Assembly: GCF_958298935.1 (NCBI RefSeq)
Contig: NC_084940.1
Coordinates: 6,168,001 to 6,232,000, forward strand
Direction of reading: 5' to 3'
From: Phragmites australis
Taxonomy: Eukaryota; Streptophyta; Magnoliopsida; Poales; Poaceae
DNA: 64,000 nucleotides
The notes beneath the pieces were generated by a model that had not been told where the DNA came from, did not search any database, and worked only from the letters and a program-made list of their open reading frames with translations. A program made the translations under genes and the position numbers. The stretch's first letter is position 1. Each line of letters opens with the position of its first letter. Shown here piece after piece: positions 23,864 through 36,100 of this stretch.

Positions 23864-25666
23864 GCTGAAAATCTGAAGCACATGGAGCTATGTCAATTTC
23901 GATTTTCAGATGCGCAGCTAGCCCTTTCGCTTTTTCTTTGAGAATAGACGGTGCGCTTTCCACCTAAAATAAGGGAAGAGCTGAAAGTCCTCTTCTCAGC
24001 TATTGCTTCTAGCTAGGAGCCTAGGATGCTTGATTTGGTTTTCTTCTGTGACAATGAAGAATCTTTGGACTAGTGCCAAGACCAGTTTGCTCTGACAGAA
24101 TAAGCATTGTTGTCTGTCTTCTTCCTTGTAGTTGGTTGCAGATGGATATACTATCAAACAAAAGCATCACCTCGAGCGATTGATGACAGCTACCGTTAAG
24201 CCTTCTTAGTTCTTAGTAGTGCTTATCATCTGTGAAGTTGGTAATTTCACGCAAAATTTACTCCGAAATTTGTACTATACGATGTAACAAGCAGGGAAAA
24301 GGGCATTGCTCTGATAAACTTTACTCAGAAGTTTAGAGAGAGAGAGAGAGAGCAGGGAAGTTTCTGTTTACTTGAGGGCCTATGCAAGATCTCAAACATC
24401 CTTGAGATACGTTATCTTCTCACTTTTGCGAAGACCAAAGCAATGCCACACGGTCGAAAGCCGTCGCTTTTTTAGAACAAGAGCAAGTCAATTCTCCAAT
24501 CATTTTCCGCATTTGTTTTCCTAAGAAAAAGCACTCAGGACCTGGGGCTGGGACAGATTAGAAGAAAGAAAGTGCCTCTCATCCTTTTCATGTGTGTGCA
24601 GGGCTGCACACACTTTATGTCTTTATATCTTTGTTCACCTCTAATTGAGCGTGCAAAAGTAAAGCCCTGTCCGGCTTTTTTCTGCTCATGCATTCCAGCC
24701 ATCCGGGGTACCATTTTCCTCGAGATCGGCGCTAAACAACCAACAGCCTGTTTCCTTTATAGTAATGTCAACTAGTAAGGGGTCTTCATTAATAATATAC
24801 CTAGTTTTCCTATAATATTTATCAGATAATTTTTATTAAAAATTAGCCTCTTTAGTTTTTTACGAAGTTAGTTATTTATTTACAAAACATATAAAATTAG
24901 AATAAAAAATAAAAATTATGTTAGTGAAAAAGAAAATTATTTATACTCTAAATTTGTACTCGAATCATATATACATAGTGGTTCAATTCGTATATGTTTT
25001 GATCAACCGTAAAAATCATGCGTCAGGTATAGGAGCACAACTAAAATTAGAATATATTTGACTTAATCTATTATCTTAATAAGAATTTTGTAAAATTTAC
25101 ATTATTTTTTATTATGAATTTTAGCTATTGATTAATTGTGTTTTACATAGACTTTTACTTTAGATATTTGATTTTTATAATTTTTGTATAAAACTATATT
25201 TGATATGGGTCTTATTTTTTCTATCCTAACCCCAAATTTAATTATTATTAATTGTAATATATTTGTACCCTTTGTTTAGATATTTTGCTTCTCAATCTGC
25301 ATGGAAACCAAACTGCTAATTTCCTATAATTTTTAATTTCGAATTTATGCATTTATTAATCGTATTTGATATGAACTCTTTGATTTCTAAATTTAGTGAT
25401 TTATTAATCATATTTGATGTGGTTTTTTTATTTAATCTAAACTGTTAAATGTTTATAACCCTGAGTGATCTAGATTTTTTATTTTTTCACTTAATGTGGT
25501 AATTTTGTGCTCTTAAAAATGAACATGGTAGCTCATTTTTCTCTTCAATTAATAATATAACTAGAGTGTGGTTTCTCATCTCCCTCTTTTTTCCCTGCCT
25601 TGCTCCTATATGCTCTTTGTGCTCTCTACATCTCCGCTACCTTAGATCAGGGGTTGGATCCACTAT
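23864..25666. other. Intergenic AT-rich stretch
   Basis: Positions 23864-24770 show no gene; a GA microsatellite lies at 24338-24353. From about 24770 the sequence is very AT-rich. It includes, at 25255-25575, one copy of a dispersed repeat that recurs twice near 60.4-61.1 kb and is described separately. Confidence 0.35.
25255..25575. repeat. AT-rich dispersed repeat, copy A
   Basis: The order of motifs 'tttagatattttgctt', 'ctaatttcctataattttt', 'gtggtaattttgtg' and '.gaacatggt' then 'catttttctc' is shared with 60375-60720 and 60790-61085. The family is unidentified. The ends, 'ataactag' here and 'ataactagc' in copy C, end in CTAG-like strings that are compatible with a Helitron 3' end, but no hairpin was verified. 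Confidence 0.55.
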
Positions 25667-26416
25667 CACTACATGAAAAAAATACAAAGAAGACACGAAA
25701 TTAGTGACGGGTTATCAGGACCCATCACCAAAGAACCATTAGTGACGAGTCTTTCTACGACCCATCATTTATTTAGCCTCGGGTCGGGATTATAACTTTA
25801 TAACTTGTGATGAATTAATTGGAACTTTGTAACCTTTGTAATTATGTGATGAATTGATTAGAACTTTGTAATCTTTACAATTCTAGGATGAAGTGAGTTC
25901 TTATATAAGTGTATTTATCGATTGTTGTTATTTGCAGGGAGAAGACGACTGTCAAATCCTGGCTATGCTTGAGGATGCAGCATGGAAATAGAAGAAACTT
26001 GTAGGAGATGAAGTCAATAGTGACGGGTCAGAATCATTATCCGTCACTTATAACCTACACATAAGTGACGGGTAACCTCGTCACCCGTTACTTATGTGTT
26101 TCCCCTAGCACATAGGATACACACATCAATGACGTGTGAAGACTATTAAACGTCACTTATGACCTACACGTGTGTTAACATTACCTATCACTGATGTGTT
26201 AACATCAGTGATGGGTAACAGATATTAGTGATGGGTAACCCTATAACCCATCACTAATGTGTTTCTTCCCAGCATATGAGAGACGCATATCAGTGACATG
26301 TCACTATTATGACCTATTACTAATGTGGTCATTAGACGCGTTCGGGGTAACGGATGCGTTACCCGTCACTAATGATACTTACCACCCGTCACTGATGTGT
26401 TTTTTCACATAGCGTG
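25667..26416. mobile_element. Short non-autonomous CACTA element
   Basis: The left tip is CACTACATGAAAAAAATAC (25667). The right tip is the imperfect complement ('gtttttTcacatagcgtg', ending about 26416). The body is dominated by repeats of 'agtgacgggt' in both orientations ('taagtgacgggtaac', 'acccgtcactaatg'), the subterminal transposase-binding array expected of CACTA elements. No transposase frame is present. A 3-bp duplication is not evident, so the right edge is approximate. Confidence 0.7.
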
Positions 26417-27034
26417 TTCTGGCGAGCCCCAGTGCCCGCTAGAGGTGCCCATCAGTAGAACCCCTCTCCCCCAGGAACTAGGACCTGGCGTGCTCCATGG
26501 ATTTGTCATCGGTGACTTACGCAATTTGAGGCATTCAAAGCTTAGGAAGAAGAAGGGTAGAAGCGCAAAGCAAGCCCATAGCCCTGCACTGGGCCACACC
26601 CGCATGCAAGATGGTTGTGTCTTGCAAGTGTTCACATACAAATATGTGAAATAACGATAATTCATTTGGTAATGCAGGTGGTATTTTATTGTCTATGGGG
26701 CACCAGGGCTCGCCACTCTCCTACTTCGTACTCTCAGTCTAAAGTTTTGGAGGAGTGGAAGATCCAGCTTCCTACTCATCGTGACCCAAGCAGGTGGGAT
26801 AAATATTATCATGCTAAGCTTTGTGTTACGTTGTATCTAAGTCACAATGTAATTGCTTTCAACCTTTTGGTGTACACATTGCATATGGACCTACTCCACT
26901 CGTGTTTGTGCAGTTTTTTCTGCTTTCCTGGTATGGAAATACTCTGATGCTTACTTCTTGGTAACTATTTCTACTCTCATTCTTATGGAATATGGGGGCG
27001 CTATTACTATCTTAATATTGCAATAATCTTTGCT
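26417..27034. other. Short intergenic stretch between two CACTA elements
   Basis: Open frames at 26397-26654 and 26615-26947 on the plus strand have no domain that I recognise. They could be a captured or decayed exon pair, but there is no positive evidence for a gene. Confidence 0.3.
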
Positions 27035-27037
27035 ACT

Positions 27038-29293
27038 CACTATAAAAAAGGCATAAGAGTACTAGTTGAAAAATGACTTCGGTACCAGTTTTTTAACCAG
27101 CACTCTTTATTCTGTAGCAAAAATGGTAATATTAGGTCATGATTGTGATTTTGGTGATTAATGATAACATAGTTTATTAGGACTAACATGTTTGTCAAGA
27201 ATATATGTTAGTATGTCTTATGTATGCAATACATCAAGAAGCCATCGTAGTTAGGATAAAGTTTGATTGAATTGAAGAAGTTCTGGAAGAATTGATCTTA
27301 CCGGATAGTCCGGTGAATATAAGTTTGCACTCATGGAGCTTTGTGTTCAGAAACTGTTAGTCTCACAAAAAGTTTGGTGCTCTGTGTGTTGAACTCATCG
27401 GAGTATTTCTGACAAAGGGGAGAAGGACGAGGACCTCATCGGATAGTCCGGTGATCTACACTGGATAGCACCGGAGCATTTCTTGTAGAGAAGAATGAAA
27501 GTTAAAAACTGAAGATCAACCCACCGGAAGGTCTGGTGCTTATTTTATGCTTCCTGGATTATAGCACCGGAGCATTTCTTGCAGATGCGACTGCAAATAT
27601 TGAAGAATAAAGAACAATCCACCAGAAGATTAATGCACCAAAGTATTTTACACAGAGAAGAAGTGGCGCGGTCTGGCTCAAGATAACTTAGCGGAAGGTC
27701 TGGTGATGGATTTGAAGGCACAACAGAATATCCGGTTTCACAAATGCAATGAGTGGAGTTCCCACAAGTAGTTTCTAAGTTTGTACTCACTGGATGATCC
27801 AATATTAATACTAGTGTTCTCACTAGATCATCCGGTGTTAACAACTTTTCTGTACTGTTGGGAAAATAACTAGTTGGCAGGTTTAAGGCTATAAATACTC
27901 CTCCACTCAGTCATTGAAGGTGTGGCATGCTGCTGGAGTCTAGAGAAAGCTTATACACACTTGAGAAGATATTTAAGCCACCAAAGTGCTTAAAGTAATT
28001 ATCCAAGACAATTAAGCACAAGATTAGAGAGTGTTTAGTGTTTATAGGCCTAGAGTGAGTTGTAGCTAGGTGCTGCAGCTTGAAGAAGGGATCAAAGAGT
28101 GATCCTAGCTTGTATCGAGTGGTATGTTGGCGCCTTGGAGTCTTGGTGACTCACCGACATTTTGGGTCTCGGTGGCTAAAGCTTGTTAACCCTCTGACTT
28201 GGTGTGGAGTGGCTGCAAGACATGTGTACGAGGATACGAGACCATTGCCTTGGTGACTCAAGCTCCAAAGTGATCACGACGGCAAGTGACCGGAAGAGAG
28301 GCTAGTGGTGAGACCTTACCTTGGTGGCTTGGTGGCTCATCGTGCTGAGACCTTGTCTTGGTGACTTGGTAGCTCAAGAGCCGTGACCGGAAGAGACTTG
28401 GTGATCAAGATCATATCCTTTGTGGAGCTCTAACATGGACTAGGGGTGACATTCACGCCATCGATATCACGGGATAAAAATCCCTTGTGCCGAGTTTGTC
28501 TCTCTACCTTATTTATGTTTCTGCATTTACTTTCTTACAATTTACCTAGAGTAGGTTGCAATCTTCTTGAGTGGTAGAGTAGACACACTAGATAAACCTA
28601 GAGTATATTTAAGAGAATTTGAGATGGATTTATATTATGAAGTTTTTGGAGCCAATTTATTTTAGATTTCTAAGTGTCCTAATCCACCCCTCCCTTAGGA
28701 TGTCACCATTCCTCTCAACGCCACTTGGAGGCTGGCCTATACCCGCTCTTCACCGCCGCCCTATTCTTGAACCTCATATGAACCTAAGCTCCTTGCAACT
28801 CTCACAAGCAGCAACATCTAAACAGCGGAACCAGAGAAAAAACAAATCACACAAATCTCTATAGAATCTTATATAGGTTGGAAGTTTATAGAGAATCACA
28901 GTGGACAAGAAACTATCCATCAAGAGAAAAAACCACCAAATCTTTGGTGCTTGAAAACAACACTGGACTAGATTGTGGTGAGGAAAGAGATAAGGCTCTG
29001 GCGCTCTGCGGATGTGAGGAGGACTGAGCCGGACGTGACTCATGAGGAAAGAGATAAGGCTCTATTATTGCAGACATGAGGACTTAGCCGGATGTGAGCC
29101 AAAATTGGATTGAAGACAAATTTCGGTTGTGGCTCGAATCGGCACTAAAAATGGACTATCAGTGTCAATTCTTAGCATCTCAAGCATTTTTCATGTGCGG
29201 GAGTTTAACAACCGGCACTAATATGTCTTCAATCATAGTTTTTGCACAACCAGTACTGATAGAGCGCTACTTATGGTCTATTCTGTAGTAATG
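27038..29293. mobile_element. CACTA-type element with a nested solo LTR
   Basis: The left tip CACTATAAAAAAGGCATAAG (27038) pairs with the right end, whose complement contains ACTACAGAATAGACCATAAG. The flanks carry the 3-bp repeat ACT (27035-27037 and 29294-29296), the CACTA target-duplication length. The subterminal phrases 'accggcactaat' and 'tcggtaccag' recur in inverted fashion. Most of the inside (about 27140-28700) is a SIRE-type LTR; a 20-bp phrase 'gaggaaagagataaggctct' is duplicated at about 28979 and 29044. No transposase frame is visible. Confidence 0.65.
27140..28700 (+). mobile_element. Solo LTR of a SIRE-type Ty1/copia element
   Basis: The segment starts TGATTGTGATTTTGGTGATT and ends near 'ccacccctccctta', as in grass SIRE-type (Opie/Ji-like) LTRs. 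It contains several copies of the self-complementary motif 'accggatagtccggtg' and variants between 27300 and 27840. A TATA-like 'ctataaatactcctcc' follows at about 27890, and a repetitive 'cttggtgactc' region lies near 28140-28380. No internal region, primer-binding site or second LTR is adjacent, so it is a solo LTR. The edges are approximate and I could not confirm the 5-bp duplication. Confidence 0.65.
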
Positions 29294-29296
29294 ACT

Positions 29297-29845
29297 TTGT
29301 GCAGACAAACAGACTCCTTCCTTGGGGCTTCTATGCTTCACTGAGGTATTTTACTCTACATTTTCCATCCAAATCCTTTTTTCTTTTCGGAGTAAGTTCT
29401 AACATTCTCTGCCGCTTAAAAATGGTACCACATCGCAATGGCTTGTTTCTACGCATATGTGATGCTTTCTGGAGGGAATCCCCCACCTAAGAAGTTCGTG
29501 GTGCTGTAGAAAGAAGGATTCAATTTAGGATTAGTGTGGTTCGGGCTTTTATTCATCATGTTGTGGCACCAAGTATAGTACAATTTTGATTATCCCTGTT
29601 GTATATTTTCCAATCTTTGGTTCATTGTTGGCTGGGATTTTGGTTTTTGGCTCTGATAGCCTTAAACTTAGAGCAAATAAAGCTTCCAAAGATAGTATCC
29701 CTTCCTTCAGTAAACATGTTATTTTCTTCCACATGAACGTGATAAAAGATACTCCATTTGGCTCGCTCAGCCTCTACTTGAGACATTTGTGTTCTGCTTA
29801 AACTTGAGATGTTTCTAATTGTTTTATGTTCTTTGGTAATTTAAG
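29297..29845. other. Short unassigned stretch
   Basis: No gene or repeat was recognised between the CACTA element and the solo LTR. The open frames are short and without domains. Confidence 0.3.
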
Positions 29846-29850
29846 GTTGT

Positions 29851-31224
29851 TGTCGGAGGATGAACTCTACAAGCGGGGATCCAGAGGGACCCCCTTTGAG
29901 ATTCGGCCGGGGGGATGATTCTAAGTCCGCCTCGTACGTGAAATAAACGGGAGTAAATGAGATGCAGGTGGAGTGGATGATCGGATGCAAAAGGAAATAA
30001 ATGCTCAGGGGATTTTAGACAGGTTCGGGCCACACGGAGCGTAATACCCTACTCCTGTGTGTATGCTATAAATACTCAGGGAATGCCTCTCTGAGGATCT
30101 CTCATGTTACAAGGATGTTTGTCTAAGTCTAGAGCTTCGTTGGCTTGTCTGCGTCTTCTCCAACTTCTCTGTCTTGAGCTCGAACTGAAGGACCCGATCG
30201 ATCCAAGTTGTTCGTCCTGAGTTCCTTCGATGTCTTCTCCGGGGAGCCCGCCCCTCTTTTATACCTGTCGGGGCGGGTAGCGTGCCCAGAAAGGATGGCG
30301 CAAGTTCCAATGCACCATAAATAGAAAGCAACCATCATGGGCTGCAGCTTGATGTTACGGGGAGGGTTGAAAATGCGCCCCCGTCCAGTATTGTCGTCAT
30401 CATTCTGCTTTTCAGCGGGTGCAGCGGGGAGGGCCCACAGGGCAGCCACCGAGCAGCCCCGCGTGCCGGCCCGGTCAGAGCGAGCCTGACACAGCAGGGC
30501 TGCAGGCATTACGCCTCAAGCCCTGCGACGTTATCTCGAGGCGTGCCAGATGACACGCGATGGGACCCACGCATTAAATGTCCCAACGCCTCCCTGCCAG
30601 ACCGTGGCAGGGACTGACAGCAGGCGTGGGGAGAGTGGTTGGAAGTAACAGGCCACGCGCCCTCTTAAATGCAGCATCGGGCCTGTCACCAATTGACACC
30701 TCACCACTGAGCCCTTGTGGGGACCAACAGCGAAGGACTTCTCAGACCCTCGGGGAACTATGAGTGCTCGGAGACTACTGTTTACAGCCCCGAGCACTCT
30801 CTCCATGATATGCCATTTCTTGGTCCTCGGGGAACTCGGGTGCTCGGGGACCACTGTTCATGACCCCGAGCGTCCTCTCCCGGAACTTGACTTCTCGGGT
30901 CCTCAGGGAACTTGGGTGCTCGGGGACCACTATTCATAACCCCGAGCACCCTCTCCAGGAACTGTGACTTCTTTTGTCATCGGGGAACTCAGGTGCTCAG
31001 GGATCACTGTTCATGGCCCCGAGCATCCTCTCCCGGAACTTGGCCTTCTCGGGTCATTGGGGAACTCGGGTACTCAGGCACCACCGTTTATGACCCTGAG
31101 CACCCTCTCCTGGAACTTGGTCTTCTCGGACCTCGGGAAGATAATCCACGAGGGAGGGCGCCACGTCACACTCTGCTGTCCTGGCCTCGGGACTCGGGGA
31201 CCCCTGGTTCCCATGTCACCGATA
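29851..31224 (+). mobile_element. Gypsy-type solo LTR with perfect 5-bp target duplication
   Basis: The 1374-bp segment begins TGTCGGAGGATGAACTC and ends CCATGTCACCGATA (canonical TGTCGG...CCGACA with one change). It is flanked by GTTGT on both sides (29846-29850 and 31225-31229). A TATA-like 'gctataaatactcaggg' lies near 30066. The LTR includes a 77-bp tandem array, described separately. Neither internal domain nor partner LTR is present, so it arose by LTR-LTR recombination. Assignment to Ty3/gypsy rests on resemblance to known grass LTRs of this style. Confidence 0.8.
30748..31133 (+). repeat. Tandem array, 77-bp unit, five copies
   Basis: Units start near 30748, 30826, 30903, 30980 and 31057. 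Each contains 'cggggaact', 'gtgctcggggaccactgtt', 'accccgagc' and 'cctctcccggaactt'. The string 'gctcgggg...ccccgagc' inside each unit can fold into a hairpin. The array lies in the 3' third of the solo LTR. Confidence 0.85.
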
Positions 31225-31229
31225 GTTGT

Positions 31230-31903
31230 ACAATAATACCTTTATTTTTCTTATCATGTGAGTCCTTCGGAAAACAGCTAATGATCATATGAGGTGAACT
31301 GTGATTTTTTGGTAAGAAGCAATCTCTCTTTGCAAGTCATAACATTGATTATGGCCAGCCAATAGTAATAATCATGGTGATCTAAAACTTTTGTTAGGGC
31401 TCGTGGTTGTGTGATGTATGTGTAGTTTGGCAAGCACTACCATGGGCGATGGGCCGTGAACTGTGGTGCTATTGCTGTTGGTGTTGTGTTTTTAGTTTAT
31501 ATATGCTTGATGGTAATATAGCGGAGATCTTGGAGTCCTAGCTTTGAAACAATGCATCTTTTGTATATTATGTATATGACTACACAAAAACGTCCTATGC
31601 TAATGAGAAAAGCATATAAGAATCAATTCAAAATATAAGGATAAAAGGAAGAAAAAGATATCGTGACAAATCTTTGTTTCTTTTGCCACGCATTGGTGCT
31701 ACCTGCTGAATCTATTATTTGAGGAGAGCATCGTATATAAGTAGTATATTGGGACATAGGATGCAATGAGGCAGATGTATTAGAGTGGCTAGTTAATACC
31801 GTATCCAAATAGAATACATCAATTGGTTCAATTGATATACGGATCAACTGCCCAACTCATACATCGGACCACCCAACTCCGGCTTACAATCTCATAACAT
31901 TTT
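31230..31903. other. Unassigned stretch
   Basis: The stretch is AT-rich with no gene or known repeat recognised. Open frames are shorter than 75 codons. Confidence 0.3.
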
Positions 31904-32303
31904 GGGTGTGTTTGGTTGCCCGTACTAGGGGCATCCTGACTCTGTTCATGCGTATATTCTTGTGGAGAAGGTGGTTTGATTGCTTGCATGTACTGTTTCT
32001 CTCTGCATCTGTGATACAATTATACGGTTGTAGTCTGGCCCGATGGATGCATTACATCTGCTACTGTGCTGCAATGAGCCCTCTCGTTAGTCTCAGGTGC
32101 AGGGTTATTGCATCCGTCCATGTAGGCAACTAAACACCTTCACATATTCATTGCATCTGTAGGTGCAGGGTCATTGCATTCGTCTATGCAGATAATCAAA
32201 CACTCTTCTTTTCAAAATCACTGCATCTGCTCAACCTGCTTCTACTCATCTAAGATATACACTGCAGGTCTACGAAAACCTATACAGTAAACCAAACACA
32301 CCC
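31904..32303. mobile_element. Tourist-like (PIF/Harbinger-type) MITE
   Basis: The 400-bp element opens GGGTGTGTTTGGTTGCC and closes with the inverse 'agtaaaccaaacacaccc'. Inside, 'gtgcagggt.attgcat.cgtc.atg.ag' is repeated twice. Termini GGGTGTGTTTGGTT are typical of Tourist-like MITEs, which use a 3-bp TWA target; the flanks here (TTT and TTC) no longer show it clearly. Confidence 0.7.
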
Positions 32304-32329
32304 TTCACCACTCACCATAACCACTCAAA

Positions 32330-32950
32330 TCCATGCGCCACCGGTCTAGCAATGTGTCGCCTCCTCCTCCTTGGCGTCCTTCTCCGCCTCCTTCTAGGTG
32401 CATTACGCGTCCCACCACTACCCCTGTGCCACCTTCACCTTCCCACCCTCCTGGTCCCCCATCGATAGGTCGCCCTCCCCCGCCGATGGACGCCCGTCAT
32501 TCGGGGATGTGGTGGGCCTCGTCAGGAGTAGTGCCCCCACACTCTCCAACACTGCCTTCCTTGTTTCCTTCCACGGGCTGCTCGATGGCTCACCACTCCT
32601 ATCCGAGGTGAGCAAGCATCAGCCTTCAGCCTTCTTGGTCCCGAGCTTGATAGACCCTTATGAATGTTTGTACATAGATCTTGTTGCTACTATAGGAAAT
32701 GATAAGTACATACGTTGATAGTGAGGCGGGTGGGTTGGAGGCTGCCTGGTGAGGGGTTGGAGAGCAAGGTCGATGGGACAAACTCCTTTCACAGGGTCCA
32801 TGCTGCCAGCATCGTCGGCCGCATGTCTGTCGCCCTCAACTTCCACGGCGACCAAATTGTGTGTTCGGATGATGGAGTCGCTCGAGTACATGGCGAGGTT
32901 AGGTTGTGGTTTGATTGGTCAAAGAGTCCATTCCCGTAAGAAATCGAGTG
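32330..32950 (+). other. Unrecognised gene-like fragment, disrupted
   Basis: The stretch is GC-rich, unlike its AT-rich neighbours. An ATG near 32353 opens a hydrophobic Leu-rich start (MCRLLLLGVLLRLLLGALRV) resembling a signal peptide that soon stops. Another frame continues with GDVVGLVRSSAPTLSNTAFLV and stops near 32718. A third frame (32715-32939) reads HAASIVGRMSVALNFHGDQI. Together this suggests a frameshifted protein-coding remnant, perhaps captured, but I recognise no family. Its last part (from about 32850) is repeated at about 38607. Confidence 0.35.
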
Positions 32951-33000
32951 CTAGTCGTAGTTGGACTCAAGCATGAGTTGGATTCAGTCATGTGTAGACA
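32850..33000 (+). repeat. Truncated left copy of a repeat also found in the right LTR of the copia element
   Basis: About 150 bp starting 'gattgtgtgttcggatgatgg'-like and running through 'aatcgagtgctagtc' and 'gagttggattc' is repeated in direct orientation at 38607-38757 with roughly 85 percent identity by eye. The pair brackets the copia coding remnant, so I read this as a truncated 5' LTR fragment. The usual primer-binding site after it is missing. Confidence 0.55.
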
Positions 33001-33143
33001 TGTTTCAGTTATGCATGTCAATTACTAGGAGCTTTGGATATGTCAATATGGGAGATGAAAGTTAAATCTATTAGAGAATCTACTGTCATAAGTACACTTA
33101 CATTAGATGTTTCTTTATTTTAAATTAAAAACTCATGAGCTAG

Positions 33144-36100
33144 ATGTCTTTGTTGGGAAGAATGCTAATAAATCAATTGTTTTCGTCTCTCAACCTAGAA
33201 TGTTTCATATTGATCTTCCTCATCAAACTTTTTATTATCTTCTATATCTTACGGGATGATCAGCTTGAGTTAATTTCTGAAGAATATTTAGCACTACTCT
33301 CTACTTGTTTCTCTAAAGCATTGCAGAATGAACGTATTTGAAGTGACCCATTTCGTACCAGTTCCTTGTTCCCATTAACAAAACATCCCCGTTTGCCCCA
33401 TTGATGGCCTTTCTGATCTCATTCGTGTGCATATGAGGAAGAGAGAAATTGGAGGTCCTCAAATATGCTATGAATGTGATCTCAACCATATTCGTTCCAA
33501 TTGTCATAAGCTTGTAGAGAAGGCATCAAAAGAGGAGAAAGAAAAGAGAAGTGTTCATTCAATGACAAGAAGAAGAAGAGCTTTCTCAACTGTAAGATTA
33601 TGCATCAAGTTTTTTCGGCGCTCGAACAAGTCAACTTGAGTGACGTTGATTCGGAGAGCAACGTGAATGACACAACATCCAAGATCAAGACATTGCGTGA
33701 TTTGATTGGGTTATGTCTCATGGCAAGAAACAAAGAAAGCTCAATCAAGGATGAATTTGACAGCGACGGTAATGAGGTATTAGCTATTTATGATGAACTA
33801 TCTAATTTTGTTGTTCATCTCGGTACACTCTTAGAGAAACATAACAAAAAATTAAGAAATGTGATGTTTTAATTGAATCACTGAATTTTGAAATTGCAAG
33901 AGTTAAGATTTTAATTCCTGATGATGATACTTGCAACTCATGTAACTTAATTTATACTGAGCTCACTTCTCTTAGAGATGTTCATGCTTCTACTCTTGAG
34001 AAAATCAGAGAAGAAATTGAGAAGAATGAGAAACTTGTGTTAAATTATAGACAAGTTAAAAATGCTAGTTGTTCAACATCTGATTTGCTCGATTCAACTT
34101 CTTTTTCTAATTGCTCAATTCTATAATTGAAGTTGCATGATGCTAATGCTAGAGTTTCTCAAATAGCTTATGACATGATTACTCATGAAGTTCTTTTATG
34201 CTCTAATTTTCATAAACAAAAGAAACACATGAATGTTGCTTGTAATAAGTGCCCAGCTCTTTCTAAATAAGTTGATTACTTGAAATGAATTTTAGAACAT
34301 TTTTCCTAAGAGAATGAAATATCTTAACCTAATTTTAGATTCATCTAAGTCAAGCATATGTAAACAAGGTTTAGGTTTTGATCCCTATGCTCGTTCAAAG
34401 ACAAATGCACTCATTGTTTTCATGGCACTTTGTAGTGGAAAATTTGAAACACTTGCTGAATTTAAAACTAAGAAGGTTATTTTTAAGTCTGCTGAATTTT
34501 TATCTTCTACAATGAATACAAATGTAGCTTCTTCTTCTAAATCAACATATCGGGTTAAGTACACTTGTACTCATTAGGGTCGAGATGGAAATTTAGTAGA
34601 GTTTTGCTTTAGACTAGCTAAACAACAGAGAAAAGAAAATTTAAGGTTAGGTCTAATTTTTGAAAGGCACGTATTATCAGTCATGAGGTTGTTGCACCTC
34701 ATCTTGTGCTTCGAGTGAAACAATCATCACCTTTTGCTACTCGTGTAACTTGGCATGAGCCTACTCGGGATTCTCGAGTTGAGTCTATTCGGGTTACTTA
34801 TATTTTGCCAACTCACTGTTCTAGTCAGCTGACTCAGTACTGGACTCCTAAATATTTTATTACTAACCTGAGTATTGAGGCATTGACATCTTTTGTTGCT
34901 TTGTAGGTTTCTCAAACAAGGAAAGAAAACATGTGGTTAGTCGATTCCAGATGCTCACGCCATATATCTAGTGATAAGAATTGGTTCTCTCATGTATATA
35001 TATCTCATGCTGAGAGTGTTACATTTGGAGATGCTTCTTCTACTTCTGTTGTGAAAAAAAGGTACAATGCAGATAAATGATAAGTTTATGTTTAAGAATG
35101 TTGCTCTAGTTGAGAACTTAAAATGTAACTTACTTTCTGTCTCACAAATAATTGATGAAGATCTTGATGTGTGTTTTAAGATAAATAAATGCAAAGTATT
35201 AGATGCTTCAGGTGATCTTGTGTTTAGAATTTCACGTTTTGGAAGAGTTTTTAAAGCTGATTTTGATGCATCAACTTCTTGTAAGCTTAGATGTCTTGTT
35301 GCTAATGATTCTAAAGATCTATTCTTTTGGTGTCATAGACTTGATAATATTGGTCTATATTATCTCACTCGAGTTAGTGGTTTAGATCTTATTCGTGGTT
35401 TACGTAAGCTTAAGTATGATAGCGAGTTAGTTTACTCTTCTTGTAGACATGGTAAAATAAATTTAGGTTCACATCTACCTATTACCATCATTATGACAAA
35501 TGCATGCAATCAACTTTTGCACCTTGATATTGTTGTTCTCTCTAGAGTATAATCTTTTTAAGGTAAATGATATGTACTTATTATTATTGATGATTTCTAT
35601 ATACTCTTGGGTTTTCTTTATGGTATCTAAGAATGAAGCTTTTGATTATTTTAGAACCTATTTTTGAGATTGTGTGTTGATCTTTTAGGTCACTTAGAGC
35701 TATTAGAAGTGATAATGGAGCTGAATTTAAAAATTCTTCTTTTGATCACTTTTATACTGAGAAAGGTGTTGAACATTAATTTTCATCACCTAGGACACCT
35801 CAACAAAATGGTGTAGTTGAAAGGAAAAGTAAAACTCTGGCTGAGATGGTTAGAACTATGTTAGATGAATTTTCTACTCCAAGCTATATCTACTACTTTT
35901 TATGTTTCAAACTTTTTTTTTCGTGAGATCTAAATTGGGTAAAATTTCATATGAGTTGCGGTTTGGACATAGGCTTAGTGTATCTCATTTTAGAGTTTTT
36001 GGTTGCAAGTATTTTATGCTGAAATCTGAAAATTTGGATAAGTTTGAGTCTAGATCAATTGATGGAGTTTTTCTCGGATATCCTGCTCATACCCGTGGCT

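Noticed and set aside
26615..26947. Possible RNase H or viroplasmin-like piece near 26670 ('WYFIVYGAPGLAT' in one frame)
   Set aside because: The resemblance is limited to a few residues and the frame breaks quickly, so it is not enough to call.
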